A stretch of 64,000 nucleotides of DNA from positions 10,878,417 through 10,942,416 of the forward strand of contig NC_045149.1 of assembly GCF_008831285.2 (NCBI RefSeq), in the 5' to 3' direction. Below are positions 11,037 through 22,748 of the stretch, piece after piece. Position 1 is the stretch's first letter; every line of letters begins with the position of its first letter. A program made the position numbers and the translations under genes. Under the pieces are notes generated by a model that did not search any database, had not been told where the DNA came from, and saw only the letters and a program-made list of their open reading frames with translations. This stretch comes from Nymphaea colorata (taxonomy: Eukaryota > Streptophyta > Magnoliopsida > Nymphaeales > Nymphaeaceae).

Positions 11037-13260
11037 CAATGGGTTACAAAGTCAAGCTTTCATACTCTCTACATGATGTGAATCCGGGCATATATTTTTG
11101 GAACTCAAACAAAAGAAAATGAGCACCTAAGGGAAAAAAAAAAGACCCTTGGCGGTACCGTTATGATCCCACTATATTCATATATACTTGGTTAAGTTTT
11201 CACTTGAAAAGTTTGTGAAAATATAGAATATAACTACCTAATAGTACGACATAACAGTAATATAAATCCCTGAAAATTTCTCAAAATATTTAGGATTTTA
11301 TAAAACTATATATTATACCTTGTTTTACTCTGTCCCTCTTATTATTGATTCTCGTATAAGATATTGTAAAATGATATCAGGAATTATGTGTATTAGTTTA
11401 TTCATTCATTTATTTATTATCTATTTGCATATTACTACATTATTAAGGATAAATTAAGGTCGACATTGGACCAAAAGTTGTTGTTGCTGAAACCCTTTTA
11501 AAATGGCAAGCAAATCTCTCTTTTTTTTTTTGGAACAGAATTTTAAAAGGGTAAATAGTGCCCCAATCGTTAACAGTGAATTTTAAAATCTGGACGTGGA
11601 TATATATAACATGGTGCACAACTTCAACCCATTAGACGTCATCATTAGGGGTAGAGCCAGAAATTTTTAATTAGGTAGATCAAATTAAAGTTTCTAAATT
11701 TTGATTAGGGTCCAAATATCATTTTTTCAAATTTTTATATAGAACAAGCGAGTTTTTAAAAAATGGTTTTTTTAAGTGGGCCCAAGGCCCAAGCAAGCCC
11801 AACCTTGGCTCCACCCCTAGCGATCATCATCTTTAGTTAAACCAACATGAAGATATTCATCGTTGAAGATGCTCTTGAAATCTTCAAAAATCGATAACAT
11901 AATTGCAATAAGGTGTTTAATACAACTATGTATCTTTGTTTCAAGATTCATGCACATGTGTTGCAGACTCTATAGGTTTCATTTTACAATTTTCTGATCT
12001 TATTAGTTGTATATTTTGAAGCTTTCTGTAGCATTTGGACGACACACTAAAAAAAAAGTTGTTTTGTGAAAACTAGTTTCGTAAAAACTGGGGGTTTCTA
12101 AATCAATATTAAAAAGCTGGCTTTTGTGCTTGTTTAATAGGATAAACACACTTTTCTTTTACAAATAACCTAAGGGTGTCAGGTTATTCGCTCCCTTTTT
12201 GAAAAACAGATTTAGCTAAACATGAGATTTGGCAAAACTCTGTTTCGGTATCATATAAACACAGCTGAAAATGTGTTCTGTAAGCAAAACGATTTTTTTT
12301 TTTTTTATCTCCAAGAAATTGGTTTTGGTGCCGCCGACAAGTTGCTGTTTTGACATAGCTGTTGGAGATTAGCTTGAATCTTTAGCTTGTTTCTAGAGGC
12401 GGAGGCAGCCGTGGGCTTCCACAATTACAGACCTCAAATATATATATATAACATTTTTTCTCCTTTACATACTGGTAACCCCTTGAAATTTTAAAATTTT
12501 ATACCCAATGACTCTTAGCCAGAATTTTCTAACTCGCTTGTCTCACAAGCAAAGCAAACAGTGGTAGAGAGAAACGGAAGATCACTTGCAAGGGACGAAA
12601 GAAAGAATTCTGAAACTGATACTTGTCCTTCTTTGAATAGAGAAACAGGGAATGGATCTGCACAAGTAGAATTGAAGCTAGTTAGAGCAACGACATGGCC
12701 CATTGATAAACCCAAGACTAGATTCTGGTTGCCAGATTCATTAGCTACAAGGGACGAGAAGTAGACGAGTTTTCACTTGACACAACTTGTAGCTGCTGCA
12801 ACAAGTTTGGCGGCAATTTCCACAACAAATCGTATTTTAAAGCTATCCACAGTTAAGTACTACCATGAGAAATTAGGGATGGTCGTAATAAGAATGAATG
12901 ACTGAAATTCAAACTCTTTAGTAAGTAACAAATTTATCTGATTTAAGTATGTGCTATATATATATATAGTGAACCCTAACTCCAAGGTACATGTGGCCAC
13001 CGGCACTGAGCAGCCCTGATGAACCCAATGCATTGAAAGAGAAGGTGCAGAATCTGGGGTGGCCCACCGGCAATGGGAATCCAATGGGTTCTCTCTTTTT
13101 AATCCAACTGGTTGGGTTGGATGGCGTGTTATAGTTATGGCCTTAATTTGATTTCTATAAGGTGTTGTCCTTATGGTATTGGTATGGAGGAGTAGTGTTA
13201 ACCTGAAATTCCCCCCTTCCTTCTCACCTCTCCTCTCTCTCACTCTCTCTTTTTGCAATT
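11037..13260. repeat. tandem duplication, copy 2
   Basis: Direct-orientation homologue of 8117-10400. It differs by the 174-bp hAT-like MITE at 11646-11819 and by a shorter (TA)n. Homology is clear to about 13110, with weaker similarity beyond. Confidence 0.75.
11646..11819. mobile_element. hAT-like MITE, copy 1
   Basis: It begins TAGGGGTAGAGCCAG and ends TTGGCTCCACCCCTA, an imperfect terminal inverted repeat of about 14 bp. The flanks GTCATCAT and GCGATCAT agree at 6 of 8 positions. A second copy is at 47163-47329. The paralogous site in duplication copy 1 (near 8571-8585) lacks the element. Confidence 0.8.
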
Positions 13261-13289
13261 TAACCTTACACTGAGAATAAGTTGATGCA

Positions 13290-13500
13290 AATCATATTTT
13301 GGACTTTAATAATATTTTTATAATATGCAAAAATAAAGGCTCTCTTGTTCCAATTTTTTTGCAAAAACAACTTCAATCAAAGCATATTTTATATTAAAAT
13401 AGTTTTTATAAATATACTAAGATGTTTGTATTCTATTTAAAACATTTTTTTTGAAAAAAAAATGAAGGGTCTGATTTTGTTCTTTGACCTAAAGGTTGGG
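13290..13500. repeat. partial copy of MITE family E
   Basis: ATTTTATATTAAAATAG, then TTTTTATAAATATACTAAGATGTTTGTA, then a run ending AATGAAGGGTCTG resembles the interior of the element at 43940-44325. No clean termini were found. Confidence 0.45.
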
Positions 13501-13980
13501 ATTTCTACCAATGTATATATATATATATGTGTGTGAGTGCACCTGCATGCAAGCTGGTCGAAATCTGTTTAGTACATCTATAGCTTTGTAACTGTACGTT
13601 AGGATATTGTTTTTTCTATCTTTCCACATAACATGCATATTAGTTACAAAGTAAGTCTGAACCCCGGACGCTGGGGGGAGGGGTATGAGGAGGTGTTACG
13701 GCCTCTCTCCTAGGCAATAAACTTCCAACTAACCTTCAAAGAATATGAGGAGGCTTTCCATTAATTAACATGCCTTTATAAAAGTTGTAAATACTTCAAT
13801 TAAATTTAACCAATCAGATTCAAACTATTTTGCATACACACAAATCCACACCACGACTCCAGGCCAGCTTAGCGTTCCGTTCACATGTTCATTATTTAGA
13901 TACGGGGCACCTGCTTTTTCTTTCCCAATTTGGGCTGTCATTATCGGAGAATAGGTTGGAAGAAATTTAGTTTTGGAAAG
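13501..13980. other. non-coding DNA
   Basis: A short TA/TG tract at 13512-13534. No gene or recognised repeat. Confidence 0.4.
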
Positions 13981-13989
13981 AACCTTGGG

Positions 13990-14290
13990 CGACCGGCATT
14001 GGGCTGGGTTGGCCCAATGTCCAAAACATTACGCTCAGGTTCGGCCGAACCTGACTCTGTAATAATAAAAAAATATTTTTTAAATTATAAATATTTTTAA
14101 ATATAAAATATATATATTTTATTAACAATAAAAGTTATTTTTTAAATATTAACGGGTTGGGTCGGGCCTTGTCAGGCCTGCCCCGTGCCCGAGCCAGGGC
14201 TGGGTTTTTTGGGTCCGAACCTGCACCCATATCGGGCCGGGTACCGGGCTCCTGCGGCGGCCCAGCCCGACGCCCATCTCTATTTTCCAT
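13990..14290. repeat. GGCCC-rich repeat, probably a MITE
   Basis: GC-rich ends (TTGGGCTGGGTTGGCCCAA at 13998; CGGGTTGGGTCGGGCC from about 14153) flank an AT-only core. This pattern of clustered GGGC/GCCC words is common in plant hAT-like MITEs. The family was not identified. Confidence 0.45.
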
Positions 14291-14404
14291 GATTGGTGGA
14301 ACGGCTCTATTGGTTGAATGAGACAAGAACAAGTAGCTTCCTCTCAAAATTGCTGTCTTGTTATTTTTTTGGTCATACTAAAACTAACAAACGATTCCAG
14401 ACAT

Positions 14405-14600
14405 AATAAGGGTATGAAGGAGGAGTGTCGATAAAAATTTTCATCGACGTGTGCAGCCACGCATGCTGCAAGAATGTTAATAGTTTTCACTGACATTCTT
14501 TTCACCAATGGCCACCATAAACGTCAGTAAAAATTTTACAAACGCTGCTTGTTATTTTATCGACATTTTTCGACCATCAGTGAATCTTCCATTTTTTTTT
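14405..14600. repeat. CACTA-like subterminal repeats
   Basis: Repeated short motifs occur in both orientations: GTCGATAAAAATTTT, GTCAGTAAAAATTTTA, and TTTTATCGACATTTTT. A similar motif cluster lies at 49215-49430. Termini are not defined. Confidence 0.4.
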
Positions 14601-14770
14601 ATTTGGTAGTAGAATCTCATTTCCCCAAGTAAGAAAAGCACTCTCTTTCTTTCTGCCTTCGTGATCCAGACTATATCAATATTTGAAGGATGTGCCTACT
14701 GTCCATATCAACCGGTACATATCTTGCCTGTTTTCTGTCTCTCTTATCATCTAAACGTTTAATGTTTAGT

Positions 14771-14772
<2 letters not shown>

Positions 14773-14817
<45 letters not shown>
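14773..14817. repeat. (TA)n microsatellite
   Basis: About 22 TA units. Confidence 0.95.
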
Positions 14818-14818
<1 letters not shown>

Positions 14819-15100
14819 CTTTGTTGGAATACAATGTTCTATATTACGGTTGTCGACTATTACTAACATTGTACCATTGCTACTTTACAAAACTATTTAA
14901 TAAGAGTAACATGTTTTGTACTGTACTGCACTAAGAACATGACATTCAACTCTGGAAAATCAGCACATATTACATCATTGGAAGGCAGCTTCTCATAATT
15001 AACTACATCATTTGGTACAAAACTCTTTTTTTATGAAATGAAAGTCAAGTTTTAAACAAGTTGATGCAGGCAAATCTAAACATGACATACATCATTACAC

Positions 15101-15105
<5 letters not shown>
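14818..15105. other. spacer between (TA)n tracts
   Basis: No coding frame. Nothing recognised. Confidence 0.4.

Positions 15106-15144
<39 letters not shown>
15106..15144. repeat. (TA)n microsatellite
   Basis: About 19 TA units, directly abutting the MITE at 15145. Confidence 0.95.
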
Positions 15145-15146
<2 letters not shown>

Positions 15147-15311
15147 AATGATGACTCTAGTCTAGTTTTTTAGAGTCACCCAACCTTTTAAACTGTACCG
15201 TGTAAATGATTAAAAAAAATAAAAAGAAAAATGTGATAAATATTTTTATCACTTAATATTAGATGGATGACATTATTTAGATGGCTGAATTACTCTAAAT
15301 AACTAGATCAC
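15145..15311. mobile_element. TA-nested MITE family T, copy A
   Basis: It starts TGAATGATGACTCTAG and ends AGATCACTA, with TA tracts on both sides (15106-15144, 15312-15328). It holds GAGTCACCCAAC near 15172. The same words recur at 15329-15550, 16368-16822 and 43630-43856. Confidence 0.6.
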
Positions 15312-15328
15312 TATATATATATATATAT

Positions 15329-15550
15329 GATAACTCTAGCCATCCAAAGTCACCCAACTATCTAATAGAGGGTTATTTATCTAAAGAAATTGATGGTTAA
15401 GAAAAAAATAAAAAGAAAAATATGTAAACTAATCTTATGTGTCAAAAATACCTATCACCTTTTTCTTCTTCCTTTTTTATTAATCATCCATAGATCGAAC
15501 TGAGCAGGCTGGGTGACTTTACAAAAGCAGAATCACCATTCAATGACTTT
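15329..15550. mobile_element. TA-nested MITE family T, copy B
   Basis: It starts GATAACTCTAGCCATC and ends AGAATCACCATTCAATGA, an imperfect inverted copy of its start. It shares CAAAGTCACCCAACTATCTAAT with the family. A TA tract flanks the left side only. Confidence 0.6.
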
Positions 15551-15843
15551 AATTATTATTGCTTTTGAACATAACAAGACTTTTATAAGCTCAAAAAGTT
15601 CTGACAATAGATTTTTTAACTTTTACAAAATTTTAGTTACACACTTTGACAATACTACTTTTGTATGGTTTTGTAATTTCTAGTTATAAATATCACATTT
15701 AGTTGGCCGATTTTGCAAATCATGGACCATATAGGTATCTGATGAACCGGTTTTACTTATTTATATAAAAATAAATGCATGCCCCTCTTTCCCATGCTCT
15801 CTCTTCCTCATTTTATCCTTTCTACCTTGTCAAAGATATGCTA

Positions 15844-15845
<2 letters not shown>
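15551..15845. other. AT-rich spacer
   Basis: No gene or recognised repeat. Confidence 0.4.
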
Positions 15846-15890
<45 letters not shown>

Positions 15891-15913
15891 GATATATATA
15901 TATATATATATAT
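15846..15913. repeat. compound (CT)n(TA)n microsatellite
   Basis: A CT run of about 10 units passes straight into a TA run broken once by G at 15891. Confidence 0.95.
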
Positions 15914-16367
15914 GCCTTTTTTGTGCTAATCTTCCTTTTAGGCGTCATTTCAAAAAAGAAGATGCCAATTTCTACTTCAACTATAAATGCTAAAATTTGT
16001 TTTTTATTCTCATTTTTCGTATTTTTATTAATTTATATGGCATTTTTTGTTTCATTTTGCCCAAGCGGTCAGCCAAGTAGTCAAAGGTCTAGAACTCCCT
16101 CCATAGAAAAGAAGAGTTGGGTAGGTTCGTACAATTGAAGAGGCCTATGGTGAAATTGCACAAGGTATGGGTATCTCCACAACTTCAGTGACATTTAATG
16201 TTTCACATCAATCAAATTTATTTTTTATTAACGCAGTGCAAAAATGTCAATTAAAGTATGAGTAACACTACTTTTACATTCATAATAAAATGTCAATAAT
16301 ACCTTTATTAATATTTTGCTTATTTTTATTGACATTTTCACGCATCTAAAAATTTTTTTTTTACCAT
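15914..16367. repeat. AT-rich DNA with AAATGTC/GACATTT motifs
   Basis: GTGACATTTAATG, AAAATGTCAATTA, AAAATGTCAATAA and TTGACATTTTC occur in both orientations between 16188 and 16340. They look like subterminal repeats of a small DNA transposon with undefined ends. Confidence 0.35.

Positions 16368-17192
<825 letters not shown>

Positions 17193-17243
<51 letters not shown>
17193..17243. repeat. compound (TA)n(TG)n microsatellite
   Basis: About 17 TA units followed by about 8 GT units, directly after the rpoC2 fragment. Confidence 0.95.
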
Positions 17244-17244
<1 letters not shown>

Positions 17245-17361
17245 TATATATAGTGAAACTGAAATCAATAGGCAATTATTTATTACCAGATGAGTTTTTT
17301 TTATATATTTTGTGATGCTAAAGGCTGCTGTAAATAGTGATGTTGGTTGACTGATTTCAAA
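17244..17361. other. segment between two TA tracts
   Basis: It starts TATATATAGTGAAACTG. It may be another TA-nested insert, but no family match was found. Confidence 0.3.
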
Positions 17362-17387
17362 ATATATATATATATATATATATATAT
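17362..17387. repeat. (TA)n microsatellite
   Basis: About 13 TA units. Confidence 0.95.
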
Positions 17388-17500
17388 GTTGAGCACGCAA
17401 GGTTAATTTGGACAGTTCTAAACTCTTGTAGTTTATAAAATTCAGTTTGTATATCAGAATCCAAACACGTGAGAGTTTAGACACATGAAAACATTGCATG
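17388..17500. repeat. inverted copy of the PHT1 far-upstream repeat
   Basis: Read on the minus strand, ACTCTCACGTG...GATTCTGATATACAAA...TGAATTTTATA matches 39952-40045 and 45236-45325. It marks the outer limit of the inverted homology around PHT1 copy 1. Confidence 0.7.
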
Positions 17501-17599
17501 ATTTATGGGCAAGGGCCGCTAAGCATGCAATTTTTGTTTCGCATTTATAGGGCGTCAACTCTCTTTGCTATAAAGAGAGAAACACTAATAGGTAAGTTG

Positions 17600-17815
17600 A
17601 ATGCCACATGCAGCAGAGCCAGGATTTTTTTTAGGGTCGGGCCAAGACGATTTGCGGGCCGGGCCAGAGTTGGGCCAAGAGGAGCGACGAGGAGCGACCG
17701 GTCGAGGCAAACTAAAAAAAATTGATTTTTTTAATATAAAAAAGAAAATTTTCTTGGGCTCACCCAGGCCATGGCCCAGGCGGCCCCCCCCACCCCTCCG
17801 CCCCTGGCGACATGA
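17600..17815. repeat. GGGCC-rich MITE-like insert
   Basis: GCAGAGCCAGGATTTTTTTT on the left and CCACCCCTCCGCCCCTGG on the right resemble the termini of the hAT-like MITE at 11646 and 47163. CCCAGGCCATGGCCCAGG and GGGCCAAGA words lie inside. It is diverged, and membership is a guess. Confidence 0.35.
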
Positions 17816-18395
17816 GTAACATCTTGAGACACTCAAAATAAGTCTTGTGGTCTGAGATGAGGGTTTGAATAGGAGCTTCAGCTTTCAACGTAGCAGTGAG
17901 TCTGAAAAGCATTGCATTATAATGTGAAGATTGTTTTTCCCTTTTTGTGCTGTCTTAGTTTCAACGCTTACTCATGTATTCTTTCACGCAATCAAATTGA
18001 ATATTCCAAGCCTCGCCTGACCGTTAATTATGTAAGCGACCAAGTTTAAATGTGCAGAAAGCAAATTAACTGAAATAAAAAAAGAACGTAAGAATTCATA
18101 CCCCATGAGAGGCCTCCACCCGAGGTCGCTATAAATGGCTTTGAAAGAGACGAGCAAATCAGAAATCACAACAAATTCCCTCTTTATTCAACAATTTATA
18201 CTGTGTGCAAGGGCATCCTAATCACCGCACTTGAAAACAAGCCATCCACGTTGTTGAGAATATAAAAAAAATCTGTGGGTACGAGACTCATAGGTGTCAG
18301 GCTCATATGAAATAATCTTGATCATTTACCTTTCTAAAATGAATGGTTAAGAGAAAGACAAAAGAAAAAAGAAATATGATGTTTTAGTTATTTAG
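17816..18395. other. non-coding DNA
   Basis: Short frames only, nothing recognised. Confidence 0.4.
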
Positions 18396-18404
18396 GTTGC
18401 CTTT

Positions 18405-18590
18405 GATTTTGTGAGACCCTTAGCTTAAAGGGTAACTTGGATTTTAAATCCATGCTATATGTTAAAAACAATAGATTTAAGGTGAGATGAAGGTTAAATC
18501 CAACCTTAAATCTATGGATTTGAGATCCTAAGGATCTCATATCACCGCGGATCTCAGATCCATAGTAGAACAAACACAACTTTAGCATTA
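18405..18590. repeat. MITE-like repeat with GGATTT/AAATCC and GGATCTCA words
   Basis: Dense inverted words are present (TTGGATTTTAAATCCA; GAGATCCTAAGGATCTC is a perfect palindrome at 18521-18537). It is followed by AACAAACACAAC. A related word cluster is at 57640-57930. Confidence 0.45.
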
Positions 18591-18909
18591 GTTAATAACT
18601 TTTTTCTTTGTTTCTTACCAACCATTCGGATGAAAAAGATGGCTGTAGATGGACAGCCAAGATAATTTTTTGCGGATGTAGCACCTAAAGTATGATATCT
18701 GCTAATTTATCTACCATGATGTATTTGTGTATTTTATTCCAAAGAAAATGTAAAGTGAATAGATTAACATGGAGATTTTATAGAATAATTAAGCAATTGG
18801 GTCATCTTGATTAACGTTTTATAAAGTGTCAGATCTGAAGTTACCTTTCCATAATTAAAACAAACTCGTACTTCAACTTTGAGCTGATCATATAGCTTAA
18901 ATTAACTTG

Positions 18910-18912
<3 letters not shown>
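18591..18912. other. AT-rich non-coding DNA
   Basis: Nothing recognised. Confidence 0.4.

Positions 18913-18973
<61 letters not shown>
18913..18973. repeat. (TA)n microsatellite
   Basis: About 30 TA units. The left flank of the next insert. Confidence 0.95.
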
Positions 18974-18977
<4 letters not shown>

Positions 18978-19524
18978 GGAAACAGCTGACTTTACCTTTT
19001 AGTTGACATCTTTGAGCATAAAAATTGAAGGACATCTTCTTTTTTTCTATGGAAGTTCTTCATTTAAGCTCTCTTTTATAATTTTTTATTCCTTTTTGTT
19101 ATTTTTTTATTATTGTCTTTTTATCCTACCACCGTTTCCCACCCCGACAACCCCCCTCTTCCTTCCTTCCTTTCTCCACCGTTCGACAGCGGTGCTCAGG
19201 CCGAGCGGCCAATTGTTGGAAGGCACCAGCCATCGGCTTGGGTGCCACCATCCGACGATGGAGAAGGAAAGCCCCCTTCCCCATCCTCCCACCAGTCGTC
19301 GTGGTGACGGTGGAGGGAGTGGGGAATCCTTTCGGCGGCCCCCCGCTCCTTTCAGGCACCGTCTGATGGTGCACCATCATCAGGCAGCGCCTGGCAGGGG
19401 AGGGGGTCTCGGGAAGTGGGATTGCTTCTCCTGCCATCTGTTGGCCTAGGCCCAAGGCCAATGGCTTCAGACGGCTGAAGCGGTGGGAAGAGAAGGGCAC
19501 GTTAAGAAAAAAATAAAAAATAAA

Positions 19525-19530
<6 letters not shown>
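18974..19530. mobile_element. GC-rich insert bounded by (TA)n tracts
   Basis: The ends are mirror images, TATAGTGA on the left and TCACTATA on the right, each running into (TA)n. The centre (19130-19450) is far more GC-rich than its surroundings and has long frames on both strands, rich in Pro, Arg and Gly. None has a recognisable domain, so the frames probably reflect base composition. It could be a small TIR element that captured a genic fragment. Confidence 0.4.

Positions 19531-19559
<29 letters not shown>
19531..19559. repeat. (TA)n microsatellite
   Basis: About 14 TA units. Confidence 0.95.
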
Positions 19560-19562
<3 letters not shown>

Positions 19563-22400
19563 GCCAACCAACTAAAAAAAGAAGTAATTATCAAAGTGTA
19601 TAAAGTGATTGTGACTTGCTTGGTTAACTAAATTAATTGTTAACAGTATTACACACAAAAACTATTTTTTAAAGTCAAGTCACTTGCTCCCGTTCAACTT
19701 TCCTAGAAACTAATTTTCTATACCACACTTCTTACATTATTAATTGCAAATGAGTTTGAATAAATTGGGCATGATCAGTTTCATTAATTCACATATTTCG
19801 TCGGTCTGTATATATATTTATAGGAGTGAAAATCGTTAGCCATCCGAAACTCTGTCTAACTAGTGGTGCCCGACTTATCAGGTGGTGTGTTGTAAGAAGC
19901 TGGGAGATTTCTTTGTAGAGAAATCCAACGGTGTTATATATATAAATATACGACTAAAACGTTTATTTATGTTATCCAACTTTAGGTTATATATAAATAT
20001 ACACGTACAAAATTTAAGGGACCAACACGGAATGAATATACGTGTCAAGCATGCCGAAGTTGGACATGAAAAAAGAAATTAAAAAGTGTCTTCCAAGCTG
20101 GACAGTTGGTCAAGAGAAAGAAATAAAGCAATGGATACGTCACGCTGGATTGGTTATTGGTGAGTCCACGGTCTTCCAATCGACAAGAAAAGAGAAAAAT
20201 AACCAGTCTTTGTCCCATGGAGGAGCCAAAATATTTTATCAAAGAGGCCAAAAAATTTTATTAAAGAGGCATTTACGTCAATGGGTTTGGTTTTTATGGG
20301 GCATTCAAGTGAGTTTGCCGTGGGCATTGCATCTGGCTGGGGTCTAGATCCAACCCCTTCCTAATAAAAGTTTTCAAGTACTGGTGTTGGTTGGCACGGG
20401 CAATGGCCCTCACCAGCCCAATTTACTACTGCTTTGGTCCATAACAACATCTATCTACAGCTAGCTTTGAATAACTAACATATTGAGCTTTAGTTGATTC
20501 AAGCTGACCATGAATGAAGGTGTCGTATTAGCCAAGCAAGATTTATGAAGAAAAAGGGAGTTGAATTCAACATCCACAGAGTTGAGCGGACAAGGAATTT
20601 ATGAGCTAAGCGCATTGGAGTCTAACGAAGTAAGGCATGAAACGTGACGCGGGTAATGATCTGATCTTCATATTATTATAAAATTCCCAATGTGCTGCCT
20701 AATATAAAAACTAAATAATATTTTTTTTTATATAGAATAATAAAAGATTCTTCCCTTGAAAAACCATTCTTCCCCTTGTCTATGAAAAAAACATTTTTGC
20801 TATTTTGATCAACAGGACCAGCTTTTTTGTTATTTTATATTAAAAAATAATAGTTTATGTCATTATCTAGGCAGCATTTAAAGAATTTCTTTCAAAAATT
20901 CAATGCTTGATGCACTTATGGAAATCAGAAAATTTTGATTAAGAGGCCATAGGTATAAAATTTAAATTTTTTAAGGGCACCATACGTAACAGAGAACATT
21001 TACTCAGACACCAATATAAAAATAAGGACTTTTTGGGGTCCATGTTGGTAATTCCTCACACTTAACCTACACTTGCCTCCACCCCCACTAAGGATGTCCT
21101 TTCTTATTTGTTCGGCATTATATTTGTTTTCCTGCACTGCTGGTAAGTTTTCAAGGTGTTTTATGTGAAAAGCTTGCCAACCTGATGAACAAATTCTCAA
21201 GGTGTTCAGTCATATTGGCCAACGGATAAAGAAATTTTCCTGTCAAGAAAATGAAAAAGGAAAAAGCAGATCATGAAAGAGGCACTAGAAAAGCGGTAGA
21301 TTAGAACATGCAGATACGATTAGCAATTAGATCCAAACTCTATTTGCCTCTCATTGAACCAATACAGAGCATCGATTATAAACTTACCTTATAAATATTC
21401 AGCCAACTCTTAAATATAATTTCTCAAATTAATTACTTTTGGCTGTTTCTTGTAAACATATTAGGGACGAGGTGACTTTCTCGATTTCTCTAGAAACGTA
21501 GCAAACTATCCTGGGGACATGCAGCCCACGTAAGACAACCGGTCGCGAGTCAAGTTGTCTCGCGGCGTGGTGAAATTTTCCAAAAGTCTGCAAAATTGGT
21601 TTCCATGGTCAACCGGACGTGATGATCATTACGTTTAATTAAGCCAAAATATCTCTCTTGTCATTAAAATCTTGGCTTTCTCAGAACGACGACCGACCGA
21701 AATTGTTTAGAGGAAAATGTCCCCAAGCTAGCTGGTTCGCCCTCCATGAAAGGAAAGGGCGCTTGAAAGCGACAGCGCTTTACTAAGAGACGACGCCATA
21801 CTTGTAACATGAATTTAGTTCAAACTCATGGCAGCGCAACCAACTCCTCAATATAACCAGATATTCGGAACCATTGACTGTAAATTGAAAACGAACATTA
21901 ATGAGAGCTATGGCAATTCTTTGTGCATATATACGTATATTATATATGTACACATATAAAAAAAAATCACCTTTCTAAGGACCATGCACACTTGTGAAAA
22001 GATAAGGTTGAGCTGAGAGGTAGTTATGTGTAGACAGCTCCTAATGCATGACATATATTGCTACGACTTATTCTCATAGACATAAGCACCAGCTTCGGTC
22101 CAGCCTTAATTTTTGATTCCTAAAAGCGTACCTTTGAAACGGCCAACTTATGTTAGTATACAACATTTTTGCCTAGTAAAGTCTATGTAATTGAAACCAT
22201 CTAGCTGCCGGATGTTACAAGCTAATTAAATATTTATCACCGTTGCATTAGAATATGTTGCCGGCTGGCAACATGATGCTGCAGTTGGTAGATTTCAGTT
22301 CTCCATATATATATATATAAAAGAAAAACAAGGGGTTTCTTTCTCCACTTTTGCGTGTTCGCAATAAGAAAAAGGTATAACCAAATTCGAAGTATTCACA
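19560..22400 (+). repeat. distal upstream region of PHT1 copy 1, inverted homologue of 36.96-38.9 kb
   Basis: Blocks match the minus strand of the region upstream of PHT1 copy 2 in the same order relative to the gene. Examples are 19670-19810 with 38700-38860, 20040-20230 with 43360-43560 (its tandem copy), 21130-21180 with 37935-37975, and 21490-21620 with 37800-37925. The last block contains GGGGACATGCAGCCCACGTA in both. Coding frames here are short and not conserved between copies. Confidence 0.75.
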
Positions 22401-22534
22401 ATTTACACATCATAAAGAAAACAGGTATAGGTGCATAAGCGCAAGGAGGGTTCGGTTCCATTGACCAAACCCCAAGTCGTCGTCCCGATGACGGAAGGCC
22501 AGCCAGTTCGAAGGAGATGATGGCGTGAGTCGGA

Positions 22535-22542
22535 GAATATTC
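22535..22542 (+). promoter_or_regulatory. P1BS (PHR-type factor binding site) upstream of PHT1 copy 1
   Basis: GAATATTC fits the palindromic P1BS consensus GNATATNC, the site of PHR1-type MYB factors that activate phosphate-starvation genes. It lies 206 bp before the start codon. The same 8-mer is retained at 36931-36938 in the diverged promoter of copy 2, which supports function. Confidence 0.65.
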
Positions 22543-22581
22543 GGAAGGCACATTCCCTAAGATGGTCCCCATGTACCCCTA

Positions 22582-22589
22582 CTATATCC
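22582..22589 (+). promoter_or_regulatory. TATA-box candidate of PHT1 copy 1
   Basis: CTATATCC about 40 bp downstream of the P1BS and about 160 bp before the ATG. It is followed by a pyrimidine-rich leader. It aligns with CTATATTT (36895-36902, minus strand) in copy 2. Confidence 0.5.
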
Positions 22590-22748
22590 CCGCAGCCCCT
22601 CTCCCCTCTTTCCTCCCCACCTCTTACAGGCTGACACCCGATCCATCCGCCACCTTCCATCTCTTCCTCCCTTTTGCCTTTCCCCAGATCATCTAACGGC
22701 CTTCTCTTTTGTCTTAAGGTGAGGCGGCCGAAGGTTTGCCGAGAGTAA

